This document shows positions 45,679-58,952 of a stretch of 64,000 nt of DNA, in pieces. Within the stretch, counting starts at the first letter, position 1. Every line of letters starts with the position of its first letter. This stretch comes from Vitis vinifera (lineage: Eukaryota > Streptophyta > Magnoliopsida > Vitales > Vitaceae): contig NC_081819.1 of assembly GCF_030704535.1 (NCBI RefSeq), forward strand, positions 20,060,001 through 20,124,000, written 5' to 3'. The notes below the pieces were generated by a model. The model was not told where the DNA came from and searched no databases. It saw only the letters and a program-made list of their open reading frames with translations. Both the position numbers and the translations under genes were made by a program.

Positions 45679-47366
45679 GCTCTTTCTCTTATGTGTCAGG
45701 AGAGACACAGAAAAGATAACATGCTCCAAAGGATAAGGAAGTGGGATCTCGATACCTTCCTTCCCTTTGCTTTGGCTGGAAAATGGGCCACCTACCACTG
45801 ACCTTTTACTTTTCAGAACCAATGAATCAATGACTCGCCATCACCAGAACCTTCTCAAATTTGCCCAACCCTGGAGAAAAATGAACACGTGACTGGGCCT
45901 ATGTCAAGGCCCATGGGTGTTCTGAAAGGTAGCCTCACACTGTCAGACCCCAAAGACGCTGGGTTTGTGCTTTCATCTCTGATGAGTTTCAGGCTGGGCC
46001 TTGTACTTCCAATGGCAATCAGCTTTTCTCAGTTCAAAACTCTTGTGGGTGGCCGCCGAGGACATGATAAGTTACGGAATGAGGACAAACCCAACTCCAA
46101 ATCTAAGCTATTTGTTCAATTAGCATAAATATGGATTCAACATTGGAATATGTACAAGGATTCTAGTAGGCCCATGTTTTTCTCTTCACATCCCCAATTT
46201 TTCCTTTTTTAATGATATGAAATATTTTATCCTAAGTTTTATAATTTTGCCACAATACACTACGTTTACCTATCATTTCTTGTGTCCATTAACAAGCACA
46301 CGTGGTAGTTTGATTGAGCAACAGACAAGATGGGAAGGAATATTGCTGTGTGTATAAATATAACTATTGTCTCCTTTTCCTTGAATTAGGCAATTTTGTA
46401 GCCACAACCACCACACATGTATGACAATCCCCTTCTCCTAAAATTTCATTTTCAAGCATAAGAACACTCCAATTTATCTAGAATTTCCCCTTTGTTTGTG
46501 TTTGGATCCAGAGAAAAACAACACCCATGTGAAAATTTTCAGTGGGTCTTCATCAAATTACCCAAAAGGAGATTTTGGTGTAAAATTTTTGTATAGACTT
46601 TCATCTTTTTTTCTTCTATGGATAGTTCTACAAAGTCTTTGGGAAAATAAATTAAAATATTTAAGTTTTCAAACAAAATTTTGTTATTAAAAAATAACTT
46701 AAATTTGTTTTTAATAACAATTCTTAAAAAACCGATTTTTCAGAGTATTTTCGAGCCATCAAATAAACTCTAAATTTTATTTGCTATATTTTTTGAAAGC
46801 AAATAAAAGTTGTGGCATATATAATCATAAATATTTTAAATTTTCTCTTTATTAATTTCATGGCTAAGATTTGTTTAGACATTGAGGTTTGATATTATTA
46901 GTAGCATGGAATTTTCTCCGATCACTAAACATTTTTCAGCATATATGCCCCATCCAAACACTGCATGGAATAAAAAAATATAAAATAAAATAAATAAATA
47001 AATAAATCCACTTGAGAGTTGAGACAAACTCAACTATTAGAGCAAGTGGACTGCAAAAATCAAGATGGGGACTCTACACATGCCAACTTGCGATCAATAT
47101 GGCCCATGAAAAATTTTCCTAGCTTGATAAATCCAAAAAAATATTGATTTTTTAATAAATTTAGTGATGAAGAAATTAAATTACGTGCCCTATTCTTGAT
47201 CACACAATGATATGTCACCAACAAAGAGTAACACTAAATTTTAACATTTATTTTATATAAAAAAATCATAAAAATTCAAAGAATTTCAAATTATTAAAAT
47301 TTTAGAATGGAAAATCTCATAAATTTTCATATCAATATATCAGTATTTACATATGAATATAAAGGG

Positions 47367-47673
47367 TATGTTTGGTTCTCCAAAAATAGTAAGAAAAAAA
47401 AAAAAGGTTATATGTGACTGAGGAAATAAAAAAAAGTTTGACAAAAATGATATTTTTATATTCCATTGTCCTAATTTATGTATTATCAAATTATTTTATC
47501 TTCATATTGAAAAATTATAACAAATTAAATAAGTTTAAAAAAGTAGTATATAAAAATAATTTATTAACTTTAAATCTATTTTTTGTTTTCTTTCGATCTT
47601 TTTTTTCTCGTACTTTTTCTCACTATTTTATTTTCCTTATATTTTTTCATAAATTTTTCAAAAACCAAACATA
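47367..47673. mobile_element. MITE-like element
   Basis: About 307 bp bounded by a perfect 11-base inverted repeat, TATGTTTGGTT and AACCAAACATA. The inside is AT-rich without coding capacity. A relative lies at about 57785-58093, and 47700-47920 repeats part of the interior. No clear target duplication could be read. Confidence 0.45.
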
Positions 47674-49321
47674 ATATTAAAGAAATTTATTATTTTCATG
47701 TTTACTTACGTTATGAAAAGTACGAAAAATATAAAATATAATATAATTAAAATTAATTAGGATTAAATTATTTAATTTGTATATTTAAAAGTTAAAATAA
47801 GTAATATGAATCTAAAGTAATATATAGAAATAATTTATTAATTTTATTTTATTTTTCTATCTTTTTTTTTTTTCTAAGTTTCCTTTATATTTTATCTCAA
47901 ATTTTCTAGAACATTGCCAAAAAGATCGGTTTAAAAAGTGAGTAACTTCTTTTCACCTACCAAAAAATTTTCAATAGAAAAACATAAAGATGAGTAATGG
48001 TGGAAGAGCCTCTCATCAGCATTTTGGACGTACTTTTCTTATCTTTGGAATCTATAGATAACTTAAACAAAAAGGATTCCCACATTAAAAAAGCCCTAAC
48101 CTTTTGAATCGAATAGAAAAAGAAGAAATTTTTGGACCAACTCTTAGCAATGGTTCTATCTTAAGATAATGGAAGAGAATGTAACAACACTTGATTAGTA
48201 TGATACAGCATGGTGAATTTTTATGGCCACACATTATACTTTATACCTAAAAAATTGTTCCACAAAAACTATAGAATATGAAAGACTTGGTTCATTTTAG
48301 ATTAGTACACACCAAGATGGGTGGTAAGTCAATTAAAAAAATCATTAATGGAGGCCAAATCAACCTCATCTTTCAATCCAAACCAACCTATCAAGACAAC
48401 CCATGGTTAGAAAAATACCCATTGAGATAGACTAGTTACATTTTTTTTATCTATTTATTTTTTAATTATGAATTAATTAATTAATTTGGTAGTAACACGC
48501 ATTGGGAAGTGGAGAGATGCCAAATGGGGACTAGTCATGTTGACCTTTTCTGGTCTGAGCCCATCTACTTTTACACGTATAACACACGGTAGATACACCT
48601 TAGACAATTTGAACAAGAAAACTTTATTAATAGTATCAATATTGGGGGCTAAAGTTTAGTGATCGAGAAGTTTGGGGATGTGGGTCTTGGAAGAAAAAGA
48701 CACATGAATGTTGTCCGGCTTGGCACCAACAATGGGTGCACCCAATATTTGAAAATTAATGCGATATAGTAACTTATTGAATAATTATAAAGATGCCAAT
48801 TATTGGTTGATACTGTTGTGCGTGTGGGATGGGATGGGTTGTACGTACAAGGAAGTGTTTTTAGTTTTTTTATTATTAATTTTATCGTGATTTTAGTAAT
48901 TATTTTTAATCTAAAAATTGATTTTTAAAAAATATTTGATGAAATTTAAAAAATATTTTTAAAATTTTTAAAAATTACTTAAAATGTTTTACATTGATTT
49001 TATGAAGTGTTTCTAATATTTTTTATATTTAAAATATAATTTTTTTTAAATATTAAAAAAATAGAAACATTTTTTAAAATTATTATGAAACGTAATTTAA
49101 TATATTAAAAAATCGCTTATAATATATTTTTTCTAAAAAAATTCAATAAAAAATATAAATGCAACTCGTGGTTGTTGTTGGCATTGAGATGGCTAAAAAA
49201 TATAGCAACTAAATTATTTTATAAAAAATATTAAAGTTTTAATCGTGGCCATCCACATGTCCAAATAAATAGATTGAAAATTATTTTAAAGCTCATTCAA
49301 TAAGAGAATTTTTTATTTAAA

Positions 49322-49324
<3 letters not shown>

Positions 49325-49358
<34 letters not shown>
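49325..49358. repeat. (TTA)n microsatellite
   Basis: About eleven tandem TTA/ATT units. Confidence 0.9.
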
Positions 49359-51505
49359 GTTTTGGAAATCCAATTTAAAAAACCATCTTATTTACTTGAG
49401 GAATGAATTTGTTTCCTCCGTTTATTTCAAGAAAGGACTTATTTTTTGAGTTTACATAGAATGGTTTATTTTTATGGATATTATATATTACAATAAATCA
49501 AATTAATACACGAATTTTATTTATTTTTAATATATTCAAAAACCAACTTATTAGAGTGAAAAAAAAAATTGAGTACGAAAAAGGTGTCTTTGATTTGGAC
49601 GGAGAAAAAAATGATTTGATTTTGAACATGGGATGTGGCGTGTGAGGGAGGGAGTGTTTGGCATTCAATGGGGGAATAGATAAAGAAATTGATAAAATGG
49701 CTAAGTTTTGACTATTTTACTAACTTATGATAAGGGGCATCTTTGACTAGTGTAATTTAGGGTTTGAACTTTAGGGTTGAATGAATCAAAAAATTGAGGT
49801 AACTTCCATGGGGGAGATTTGTAACTTGACCAATGTTCAATTGAATTTCATTTTTATAAGTTTTGCCATAAAGATTTCATCATCATTATACCATCTCGAA
49901 GCCTTGTTGGTTGAGTGAACCATATTGAATTTTAATACTATAAATGGTTCTAATTTCAAAGTATGAATTTAGCCTAAGACCAATATGTGTATCAAGCTAC
50001 TAAAGTCTTACATGTGAGTGAATATAATGAATGAAAATAAATAAATAAATGAAGTAAATGATTGAATTAGACTTTTGACTAGTACTAATTTTTTTGAATT
50101 TATTTGTGATCATATTTCGATATTTCCATTTTATTCAAATTCAACACGATGTTAAAATTTGTCATTTAAAGATAAGTAATACCACGTGCCGTTTAACAGA
50201 TATTCAACACGGAAAAACATTTCATTCATATCATGCAAATCGACTTGACATCACCTCATTTTTCTCACAATCATAATTTTAAAAATATATATATTATTGC
50301 TTTATAATTTGTTTTTAATTTTCATATTAAATTTTACCAAAATTGGGGAAACGAGTATAAAAGCATTTACTAAACCTGAAAAAACATTTTTGACATGTAA
50401 AAATCCAATGGAGACGGGGGCAGGAAAGAGGAGACTTTTTCTTATTATGACCCTTGAATCTTGGCTATAGTCATACCCAAAAAGCGGCTAGAAGAATATA
50501 CAAAATATGAATTCGGCTGTTCGATCAAGGTGCAACCTTTCGGCTTGGTAGGGCCAAAGACAAAATACACATAAAAATATATATATATAGGTATATGAAA
50601 AAAAGGCCAAAAAGATAGAAGCTGTGATGATGTTAGGGAAATAGTCTTTTGGAAAAGTGGGGAGCTATAAGCCTACAACCTCAAGCTTGAAAGTGAAACC
50701 TTGGGATATAGAGGCTTTCTGCCAATGCCATGATGTCATTTGTGGAGTTTACACGTAATTCACACGAAATGTTTGCGGAAAGGCTGGTAATTTTTTCCTT
50801 TTGGGTGTTTGGTTGGTGAGAAATATCATGGGAAGGGGAAAGAGAATTGATGGTCTTGTGAAATGGGTGTTGTCTTCTCCTTAATTTTGGTCAGTTTTTG
50901 GCTGGCATAATGAATGATGAATGTGATAATTCACTTCTCAGAAGTCAATTCCAATTCCATTCATGACTTTTGTTTCTAAAATTAATTACTTTATCCAAAA
51001 TTGTTTGGATATTTTTCCTTTTTAATAAGAATTTTTAAAAAATTAGAAATTTGAAGTTTTAAAAGAAAATCTTAAAAATTGAGAAAGATATAATAAGTTT
51101 CTTTTTTCAAATTTTTTTCTAAATTTTATATGTATTTTTATCTTAATATGCCATATTCACAAATTATAAATTAAGAAATATTTCACAAAAAATAAAAATA
51201 AAAATAAAAATAAAAACAAAAATGATTCACAAACAAACATGGCTTCTTCAGCTTTTAAATAAGTCTATTTAGGAAGTGGGTGGAAACGAAATACAAACAA
51301 AAGGGAGTTCTGCCATCCCTTCCAAACTGTAGAACATAAATTAAAATTTTCAAATTTAATTAATTAATTTAATAATAATAAGAAAGAGGGAGGAAAAGGG
51401 AAAAGGAAAAAGAAAAAACAAAGCAGTTTATATTATCCTTCTCTCCCTTCGCTCTCTCTGGCCTTTGACCCCTCAATCTTCTTCTCCTCTATTCTCATTT
51501 CTCTG

Positions 51506-51513
51506 TATATAAA
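51506..51513 (+). promoter_or_regulatory. TATA box of the AAA-ATPase gene
   Basis: TATATAAA 40 bases before the ATG at 51553, preceded by CT-rich sequence (about 51436-51490) of the kind found in plant core promoters. The 5' UTR must be very short. Confidence 0.6.
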
Positions 51514-51552
51514 GTCTCCATTCACCGTAATTCTTAGCTTTCAAAACCCATT

Positions 51553-52941
51553 ATGGTTTTCCATTATCCCATCTGGGTTCTGGCTCTGGTGCTCGGTCTC
51601 GTGGCGGTTGCTCTGAAAAAATGGTCGAGAGTCGGAGACTGGTTTCAGGCTTATCAGCTCTTCAAGGTTCCGGAATTCAATGAAAACATGCAAGACAATT
51701 ATCTGTACAGAAAAGTTTCGGTATATATTAATTCGTTGGTTGCTCTGGAAGATTCTGATTTCACGAACCTATTCTCCGGGAAGAAGGCGAACGAAATCGT
51801 TCTGGCTCTGGACCCGAATCAGACCGTCCACGACACGTTTCTGGGGGCTAGGGTTTCGTGGACGAATGCCCATGCAAACAGTTGCAGGACCTTCGTGTTG
51901 AAGATTAGGAAGAAGGACAAGCGGCGAATTCTCCGGCCGTATCTGCAGCACATACACTCCGTGTTCGACGAATTTGAGCAGAGAAAAAGGGAGGTGAGTC
52001 TCTACATGAACGGCGCCGACGGGCGGTGGCGGTCGGTGCCGTTCTCGCACCCCTCGACGCTGGAGACGATCGCCATGGATTCCGACCTCAAGAACAGAGT
52101 CAAATCGGACTTGGAGTCGTTTCTGAAATCGAAGCAGTACTACCACCGGTTAGGCCGCGTTTGGAAGAGAAGCTTTCTCCTCTACGGCCCCTCCGGCACT
52201 GGAAAATCGAGCTTTGTCGCTGCAATGGCAAAGTTCCTCTGCTACGACGTGTACGACGTCGATTTATCGAGAGTCTCCGACGACTCCGATCTGAAACTGC
52301 TTCTGTTGCAGACGAGAAACAAGTCGGTGATTGTGGTGGAAGACCTCGACCGATTCGTGGTCGACAAAACGACGACGCTGAGCTTCTCCGGCGTTCTCAA
52401 TTTCATGGATGGGCTATTGAATTCCTGCTGCGGAGACGAGAGAGTCATGGTTTTCACGATGAACACCAAAGACCACATCGATCCAGCCATGTTGAGACCA
52501 GGAAGAGTCGATCTCCACATCTACTTCCCTCTCTGCGATTTCAACGCTTTCAAAACCCTAGCCAACAGTTATCTGGGAGTCAAGGATCACAAGCTTTTCC
52601 CTCAACTGGAGGAGATTTTCCAAAGCGGCGCCACCCTCAGCCCGGCGGAGATCGGCGAGATCATGATCGTCAACCGAAGCTCCCCGAGCCGGGCTCTAAA
52701 ATCCGTCATCACAGCTCTGCAAATCAATGGCGATTCAAGGAGCCCGGCGAAAATTGGGCAACGGAGCGCCGATAAACCGCCTAGACCGGTGGAAGAAGCT
52801 GGCGACCAGGGCGGCGGCTTTCTTTGCCGGGAAAGTGTGCACACAGTGAGAGAGTTCCGGAAACTGTACGGCTTCTTGAGGTTGAAGAGCAGCAGAAAAT
52901 CTGGATCGTTCGATTTAGATTCAAACCAAAATGAACGATGA
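51553..52941 (+). CDS. BCS1-like AAA-ATPase, At2g46620-like (462 aa)
   Basis: Single-exon gene for a membrane-anchored AAA-type ATPase. Residues 1-22 form an N-terminal membrane span (PIWVLALVLGLVAVAL). Residues 30-145 are the plant AAA-ATPase N-terminal domain (VYINSL, DDF-like stretches, VSWTNA). The AAA module follows: SFLLYGPSGTGKSS with the Walker A at 212-219, Walker B VIVVEDLD at 259-266, sensor 1 TMN at 302-304, and second-region LRPGRVD with arginine finger at 314-320. YIFP-type FPLCDF and the FLRLK tail complete it. ATP hydrolysis would drive remodelling of protein partners; plant members occur at mitochondria or ER and often answer stress or hormones, but the partner is unknown. 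The length and missing introns are usual for this subfamily. All catalytic motifs are intact. Confidence 0.92.
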   Translation: MVFHYPIWVLALVLGLVAVALKKWSRVGDWFQAYQLFKVPEFNENMQDNYLYRKVSVYINSLVALEDSDFTNLFSGKKANEIVLALDPNQTVHDTFLGARVSWTNAHANSCRTFVLKIRKKDKRRILRPYLQHIHSVFDEFEQRKREVSLYMNGADGRWRSVPFSHPSTLETIAMDSDLKNRVKSDLESFLKSKQYYHRLGRVWKRSFLLYGPSGTGKSSFVAAMAKFLCYDVYDVDLSRVSDDSDLKLLLLQTRNKSVIVVEDLDRFVVDKTTTLSFSGVLNFMDGLLNSCCGDERVMVFTMNTKDHIDPAMLRPGRVDLHIYFPLCDFNAFKTLANSYLGVKDHKLFPQLEEIFQSGATLSPAEIGEIMIVNRSSPSRALKSVITALQINGDSRSPAKIGQRSADKPPRPVEEAGDQGGGFLCRESVHTVREFRKLYGFLRLKSSRKSGSFDLDSNQNER

Positions 52942-55430
52942 TGACGACGATCGTGATAATAATTAATATATAATATTTTGGGAGGATTCATTAGTACAGG
53001 AATTAATTTGCGTACTACTTAGAAATTTAGAATACATCGAAAACAAAGCCGAAGGGCAATTGTCTGTGACGTGAATTCAGGCAGCAAGATTTGGTCATCT
53101 GATCATTTATTTTTATTACAGTTATTATTTCTTTGGAAATTTTTTTTTTTTTTGTAGTCTTGTAAATGACAAGATTTTTTGAATGATATATGCATCCTAA
53201 TTTCCATATTTTTTTTTATCACTATGTTTATAAGAAATGGTAATTATGAATACAATTTTGAATTTATAATAATTTAAAAAATATTTTCAAATTTACAAAA
53301 ATTTGGGAAAACGTCTCATCTGATTCTTAATTCAACCGTTACGGGTAATGGGACAAAATTAGTGGCTACAATGATAGAGAAACGAAATTCTATGTTAAGA
53401 ATTCTATAATAACCAAATTTGTTTCAAAAATTATTTTTAAACAAACAAATCACAACCCCATGATAATGAACCAAAATAGATGTTTAGTTTTGTCGATAGC
53501 CCGACCATATTTTTTCAAATTTATTTTTAAAAATTATTTTTTATTTTTAAAATTTTAATAAAAACATGGTGAAATATACCTGTGTTTTCTTTTTATCTTT
53601 AAAAATGGGTGAAAATTATTTTTATTTTATTTTATTTTTAAAAATTGTTTTTAGAGAACCATGACCCAATAATGTTAAAATTTTAAAATAATCTTCTATT
53701 TTTTAAAACAAAAAATTGATTTTAACAGCCAAACAAACTCCTAGTAGTATATTTTCCATTTTAGAAAACAGTTTTATAAAACGCCCCCCGGCCCCCACCC
53801 ATAAAAAGGAAAGAGAAGAATTTTTGGGGTTTTTTTCTGTTTTTTTTGGAAGTGGGCATTGAGCAACGCAAGAGGGTCTGATATGAAGTATTGGAAAGTC
53901 AGTTTTCCCCAATTTTTCCTGTTGTAGCCAAAAAGGCCGGCTTTTTCAAGCTATGATGATTGGTGATGATGAATTGACTTTTCTTGGGAAATGTCACTTG
54001 TCCTTTAGCCTTTGTTGTACACGCAAAGAATCGTTCGAGTCCAACCAGTGTCACATGAGGGATTACTGCTCAGAATCACACTGAGGGACTGTTTTCCTGG
54101 AAAACAACACTGACTTCCACTTCCCTTCTCCTTCAAGGAAAATGGGAATTTGAATTGACCCACTACCGTGAAAATGAGTCATGATTCTGGGTTTTTCTCC
54201 TTTTTTTTTTTTTATGTATTTAGGATTCATTTTTTATTTTTCAATTGCAAAATTTTTTCAAGGCCAGCTGGGTCTGTTGATGGACAGACCAAACTGCCTG
54301 GCACCAAGATGTGTCCTACACCACCTTTTCTAATGCCCAAAAGGGCTTTTAAGTAGGGCTACCTGCCCTAATAATGATCCTCTACCATACACAACTACTT
54401 TCGCGACCAATTGTTCAAAATTAATGTATACAATCATTGATAAATTCAAAGTTTCAGAATTATTCGGTACAACAACTCATGAGATAAAAGTAGGGCCAAT
54501 TATAGTACCAATTGGATACATATAAAAACATACATCAATCATGTATGTATTTAGCTTTCATTGTTTTATACCAAATCCAATCACTTTATTTTATATTTTG
54601 ATTTAGGTGGTATTTATTTTTCTATTTAATAAAAAAAAAAATCAAAATATTAGACTTTTTTATTCAACGAAAAAACAAACACCATCTTAACAGATGCCTT
54701 TTTGATACTCGAAACTTTTTCTAAAAAATTCTTGCCATTTTCTTTGTGGTATTGGCAACTTTTAACATATATACTTAACAAAAAAGATAGTAAGTGATGA
54801 TTATGTTGGGAAATGATCGACTAATATTTTATGATCGACATGATTAAAGTTTAGTGATTGTCATCGATAACACCTAATTTATCAATGTTTTAGCTTGGCC
54901 TTTTATTGGTACTAAACTCAACAAACTTCCAAATATTTTTCTAATGTTGGAGGGTACTTTTTCGTTTGGACCAACATTATAATTTGGACGCTTTAAACTA
55001 ATTAATTTAATCGGATCTAGTTGATTACTAAATGAACTTTAGGTTAAGCTTTCGAGATATGATTGAGATTAAGAAGTTTTAACTCTTCCAACTCAACCTT
55101 GAAGTCCCAACCATAAAGAGGGTTGTAGTTTTTGGATCATTTTCTAATATATGTCTATTTATGTTAATTTTTTAATTAATATAATTTAATATGAGATTTT
55201 GTATATGGTCATGTCATGATTGTAAACAATATAATAAAATAAATATTGAATCAACAAGGTCCAATTGGGTTGGGCTTATAAATTGGGCCAAGCTAGAAAT
55301 TCAAAAGCCCATAAACCAAACTAGAAATTCCAAACCCATATGTAGGGAAATAATTTTTCAATACCATACAACATCATATGTAATTATTTTTAAAATTTTC
55401 ATCATGGATATCATAGAATTTTCCATGTGA
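52942..55430. other. Intergenic region between AAA-ATPase and Rab genes
   Basis: AT-rich. The first 250 bases are the likely 3' UTR and terminator of the ATPase. No further gene is supported; a short ORF at 53703-53912 is low-complexity. Confidence 0.5.
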
Positions 55431-56682
55431 TTAACAGGTACAAGCAGATAATTTCTTAACCTCACTTATTTCCAAATCAGATGCTGAAATCACATCAATC
55501 TTTGAGCCCTTGAGATTTGACGCATCGCAGCCGTTGGATTTTCCGTCACACTCTAAAGCCTTCTTCGACACCACACCGTAGATTTCCTCCAAGACCCTGA
55601 AAAACGCGGTCTCCACGTTGTCACCGTTGAGAGCCGAGGTCTCGGAGAAGAAGAGGCCTTGATCCTCTGAGAACTCCACAGCGTCTTCTGATGGAACCGC
55701 CCTCTGGTCCACCAGGTCGGCCTTGTTTCCAACCAGCATGATCACGATGGAAGTGTCGGCGTGGGCCCGGAGCTCCTCCACCCACCTAGCCACATGATCG
55801 AACGTTTGACGCTTGGTGATGTCGTACACCAGCATGGCCCCTAATGCACCTCTGTAGTACGCACTCGTAACCGCCCTATACCTAAAGAAAAAATTAAAAA
55901 ATTCAAAATATATATGATTAAAAAATAAATTTATTAAGTTAAAAATAATAAGGATGGTTTTATTTCTTTTAGGGGTTCGGAAAATTTTTATTTTAGTTGA
56001 AATGAATAGAACATTATTTTTAAAAATAAAAAATAAAAAGACAAATTTCATGAGGGTTTCAGAAAATTTTATTTTATTTTAATAGAAATGAATAAAATAT
56101 TATTTAATTTTACAAAATAAAAAATAAAAAATAAAAACCCAAATTTGAGTATTTGACTTGTCAAACTTTTAAATTAAAACTAATAAGAAATAACATAACC
56201 AAATGGGCAAAAATTTTCTGCAAAATTTCCCTAGATTCTTGACCAATTCATGTGAAACTTAATCTGAAAAAGGACAAAAGAATCAAAATCCAGTACAAAT
56301 GGAACCAAACCCACTTGAAGAATCATGAAACAAAACTATAAAACCAACAATTAATAAATAATTGAATGTGTGGAGGGAGATCAAAGCAGAAGAGAAACCT
56401 CTCTTGGCCAGCAGTGTCCCAGATCTGAGCCTTGATGACTTTGGATTTAATGGTGACAGTACGAGTCTGAAACTCAACTCCAATGGTGGACTTGGAGTCG
56501 AAGCAGAACTCATTCTTGGTAAACCTTGAGAGAATCTGAGTTTTCCCAACCGCTGAGTCTCCAATCACCACCACCTTAAACACATAGTCTATTTTCTCGT
56601 GCCCATTCTCTTGATTCTGATGGCTCTGATCACCATGACTCCCTGCTCCATTCATCTCGTCTTTCATCTGGCTTTTTCTCAC
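55431..56682 (-). CDS. RABA6-like (Rab11 class) small GTPase, two exons, 244 aa
   Basis: Exon 1 56399-56682 and exon 2 55431-55881 on the minus strand; the 517-base intron splits the arginine codon after WDTAGQE, the usual intron place in plant RABA genes. GTP-binding motifs are complete: P-loop GDSAVGKT (about residues 41-48), switch I with [25 protein letters not shown]. The C-terminus ends CTC, a CxC-type signal for double geranylgeranylation, so the protein is membrane-bound. RABA proteins act in traffic between trans-Golgi, endosome and plasma membrane. [17 protein letters not shown] and [16 protein letters not shown] favour RABA6 over RABA1-4. A charged N-terminal extension of about 30 residues precedes [15 protein letters not shown], five codons in, could be the true start. 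Confidence 0.9.
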
Positions 56683-58952
56683 AATCCAGACACACCCACT
56701 GGCATATCCAACCGCTGTTATATCATATAAAAGGAAAGGAGAAGTGGGAGTTGGTAAAAGAAGAAGAAAACAACAGTGAAAAGATGATTAGACAGGGTTA
56801 GCTTCAATCAGTATTTGGTAGTACTCCGGTCTTTGTCCTACTGTTTATTTCAAGCCTTCTCCACCTCTTGAGTAGCTTCCATTATCTAATCAAATCTTTG
56901 GGCCAAACCCACTTGGATTAAGGGGTACAAAAAGTTGGGTTTGAGTAGGATTTGAAGAATTGGATATGCAAAGTGCCCATAATCCTTCCTCTTTGTCCCT
57001 TGATTTGGGGCATAATCCAAGAAATGTGACCCATACTTTATGATGTTTAGGGTTGTGTTTACAAAGTTGATCTCATTATTAAAGGCACTAAAGGGCCTTT
57101 AGTCCCTTGACCCGTGGACCCACTTCATGAACTTTCTAGAGTAGGGTGCATGGTTGAAACTACCGATGAATACTTTGACCCAAAATTCATTCAATCACCA
57201 TCATTTATTTCCATTTACCAGATGAAAAAAGTACTAAAATTTAATGGATTTTATTTTTCTTCCATGGAAATGGCATTAACATTTGCATTCCCCCCACCCC
57301 CAAATGGTGAACAATGTTTGAATTGGGGAAGCCATTCTTTTTCCTTGTCTTGAATTGTGTCAGCCCCTTACCTTCCAAAGCTTCCACCGACAAATATAAG
57401 TACCATGTTGAGTAATTAAAGAAGAGGATTAACATTTTGGCAGGTAGCTGAAATGAAGGAGATGCAAATTGTACTAGGTTGGAAAGGTGGGCATGACCAA
57501 ATTTGAAACAATAAATTTGTCGGTTGGTAGTTGAAGTGGCCCTTTAGTTAATTAAATGATTATCGTTTTCAAAATAGGCATGGACACTTTATTTTTTCTG
57601 TTATCTTATTTTATTACTTATTTTAATTCTTTTTTTTTTAATTTTATTTTCCTTTTTATAATATGAACCTTTGGCCATTAAGCCCATGACCTTGATGTCA
57701 AATCTTAGCTCTATGTCAATTTTTTTCTCTATATATTTGGTAATTTTTTGCCCATGCACATTGTTTACAACTCCAAAATTTAGGTTATGTTTGTTTTCAA
57801 AAAATGCTAAAAAAAGAAAAAAAATATAATAAAAATAATTTGATCATGGTTGTTTTTATAGAAAATTCAAAAAAAATATATATATAATTAAAATTAGTTA
57901 AAAACTTATATATTTTAAAATTATTTTATCTTTATATTAATGAATTAAAATAAATAAAATAAGTTTGAAATAATAAATAAAAATAATTTATTTATTTTAA
58001 CTCTATTTTTATTTTATTTTTTTCACATTTTCTTTTCTTATATTTTTCTTCTCTATTTTCTTTCTCTTAAATTTTTTAGGAGCCAAATATAACTTTAATA
58101 TTTATATAGATTCATTTTATTACAAGAAGTACAAAATTACAATCACTTAAAAAATAAAAATAAAAAATAAAAAAGAAGGAAATGAAATAAGAAATAATGA
58201 CATTGAGATGGATTCCATTGAGCTTTCCCACATGAATTTGAACACTTAAAATAACTCGTAATCTCCCGTATTACAACTCACATATCCAATTCTATTTTCC
58301 ATTTTATATTATTTTAAACTTCAATTCCTTTCTTTTTTTTTTTTACATAAAAATTTTGAATTTCATAATTTTTTTTATTTGATATTTTCTTATTGGTATT
58401 ATCTTGGAGACAAAGATATATAAATTTTAATATTCTTTAAATATTTTATTTCATGAAGGCATAGGATGAACTTTATTAATATATCACTTCTAAATTTACA
58501 TTGTGATAATCAATTATAATAAATAAAAATATATTATTCAACATAAAAAAAAAAAAAAAATCCAAAACCATATATTGATCATATAACTTTGGAAGCTAAA
58601 TCTAGCATGTAATTTAATTATTGCTATGAGATTATGACAAATAAACTTGTAAGATTTAAAATAATAAGAATCATCTCCCATGATTGCTGCTTATGTGGTT
58701 ACCTCAAGAAAAAGGACCCCGCGAAATATCATAGGAATATTTCAGGAGGGAAATATTGAAAAGAACTCTAAAAAAACATGTAAGCACAAATGTATTGGCA
58801 TGTTGTCTGAATTCATACAATCTGAAAAATGGTTTAAAGCCATTCAAATCTGTCTTATTTTCACCTAAACTGGTATTAAAATCAGCCAATGGAGCTATGA
58901 AGAAAAGTATTCATGTACCAAAAACCAGTAAAGACAGAAATACACCCTAACA
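56683..58952. other. Intergenic region upstream of the Rab gene
   Basis: The Rab promoter lies in the first few hundred bases, with a TTATATGATATAA-like stretch on the minus strand near 56715-56735. The remainder is AT-rich and includes a MITE-like relative (57785-58093). No gene supported. Confidence 0.45.
57785..58093. mobile_element. MITE-like element, second copy
   Basis: About 309 bp with imperfect inverted ends (TTATGTTTGTTTT and CCAAATATAAC). The interior has the same order of AT-rich words as 47367-47673, including AATAATTTATT and the TTCTTTTC-like run near the right end. Confidence 0.35.

Larger units (their letters stand above)
45850..51430. other. Long AT-rich intergenic region
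   Basis: About 5.5 kb without a supported gene. It holds a MITE-like element (47367-47673), an ATT repeat (49325-49358) and many A/T homopolymer runs. 51380-51430 is purine-rich. Confidence 0.5.

Noticed and set aside
45889-46128. Plus-strand ORF of 79 codons upstream of the DUF4079 gene
   Set aside because: No recognisable family, no promoter context, and composition like the surrounding spacer.
52026-52775. Plus-strand ORF of 249 codons within the AAA-ATPase gene
   Set aside because: It is an alternative frame of the ATPase coding sequence, Arg-rich because of the GC-rich codons of the real frame.
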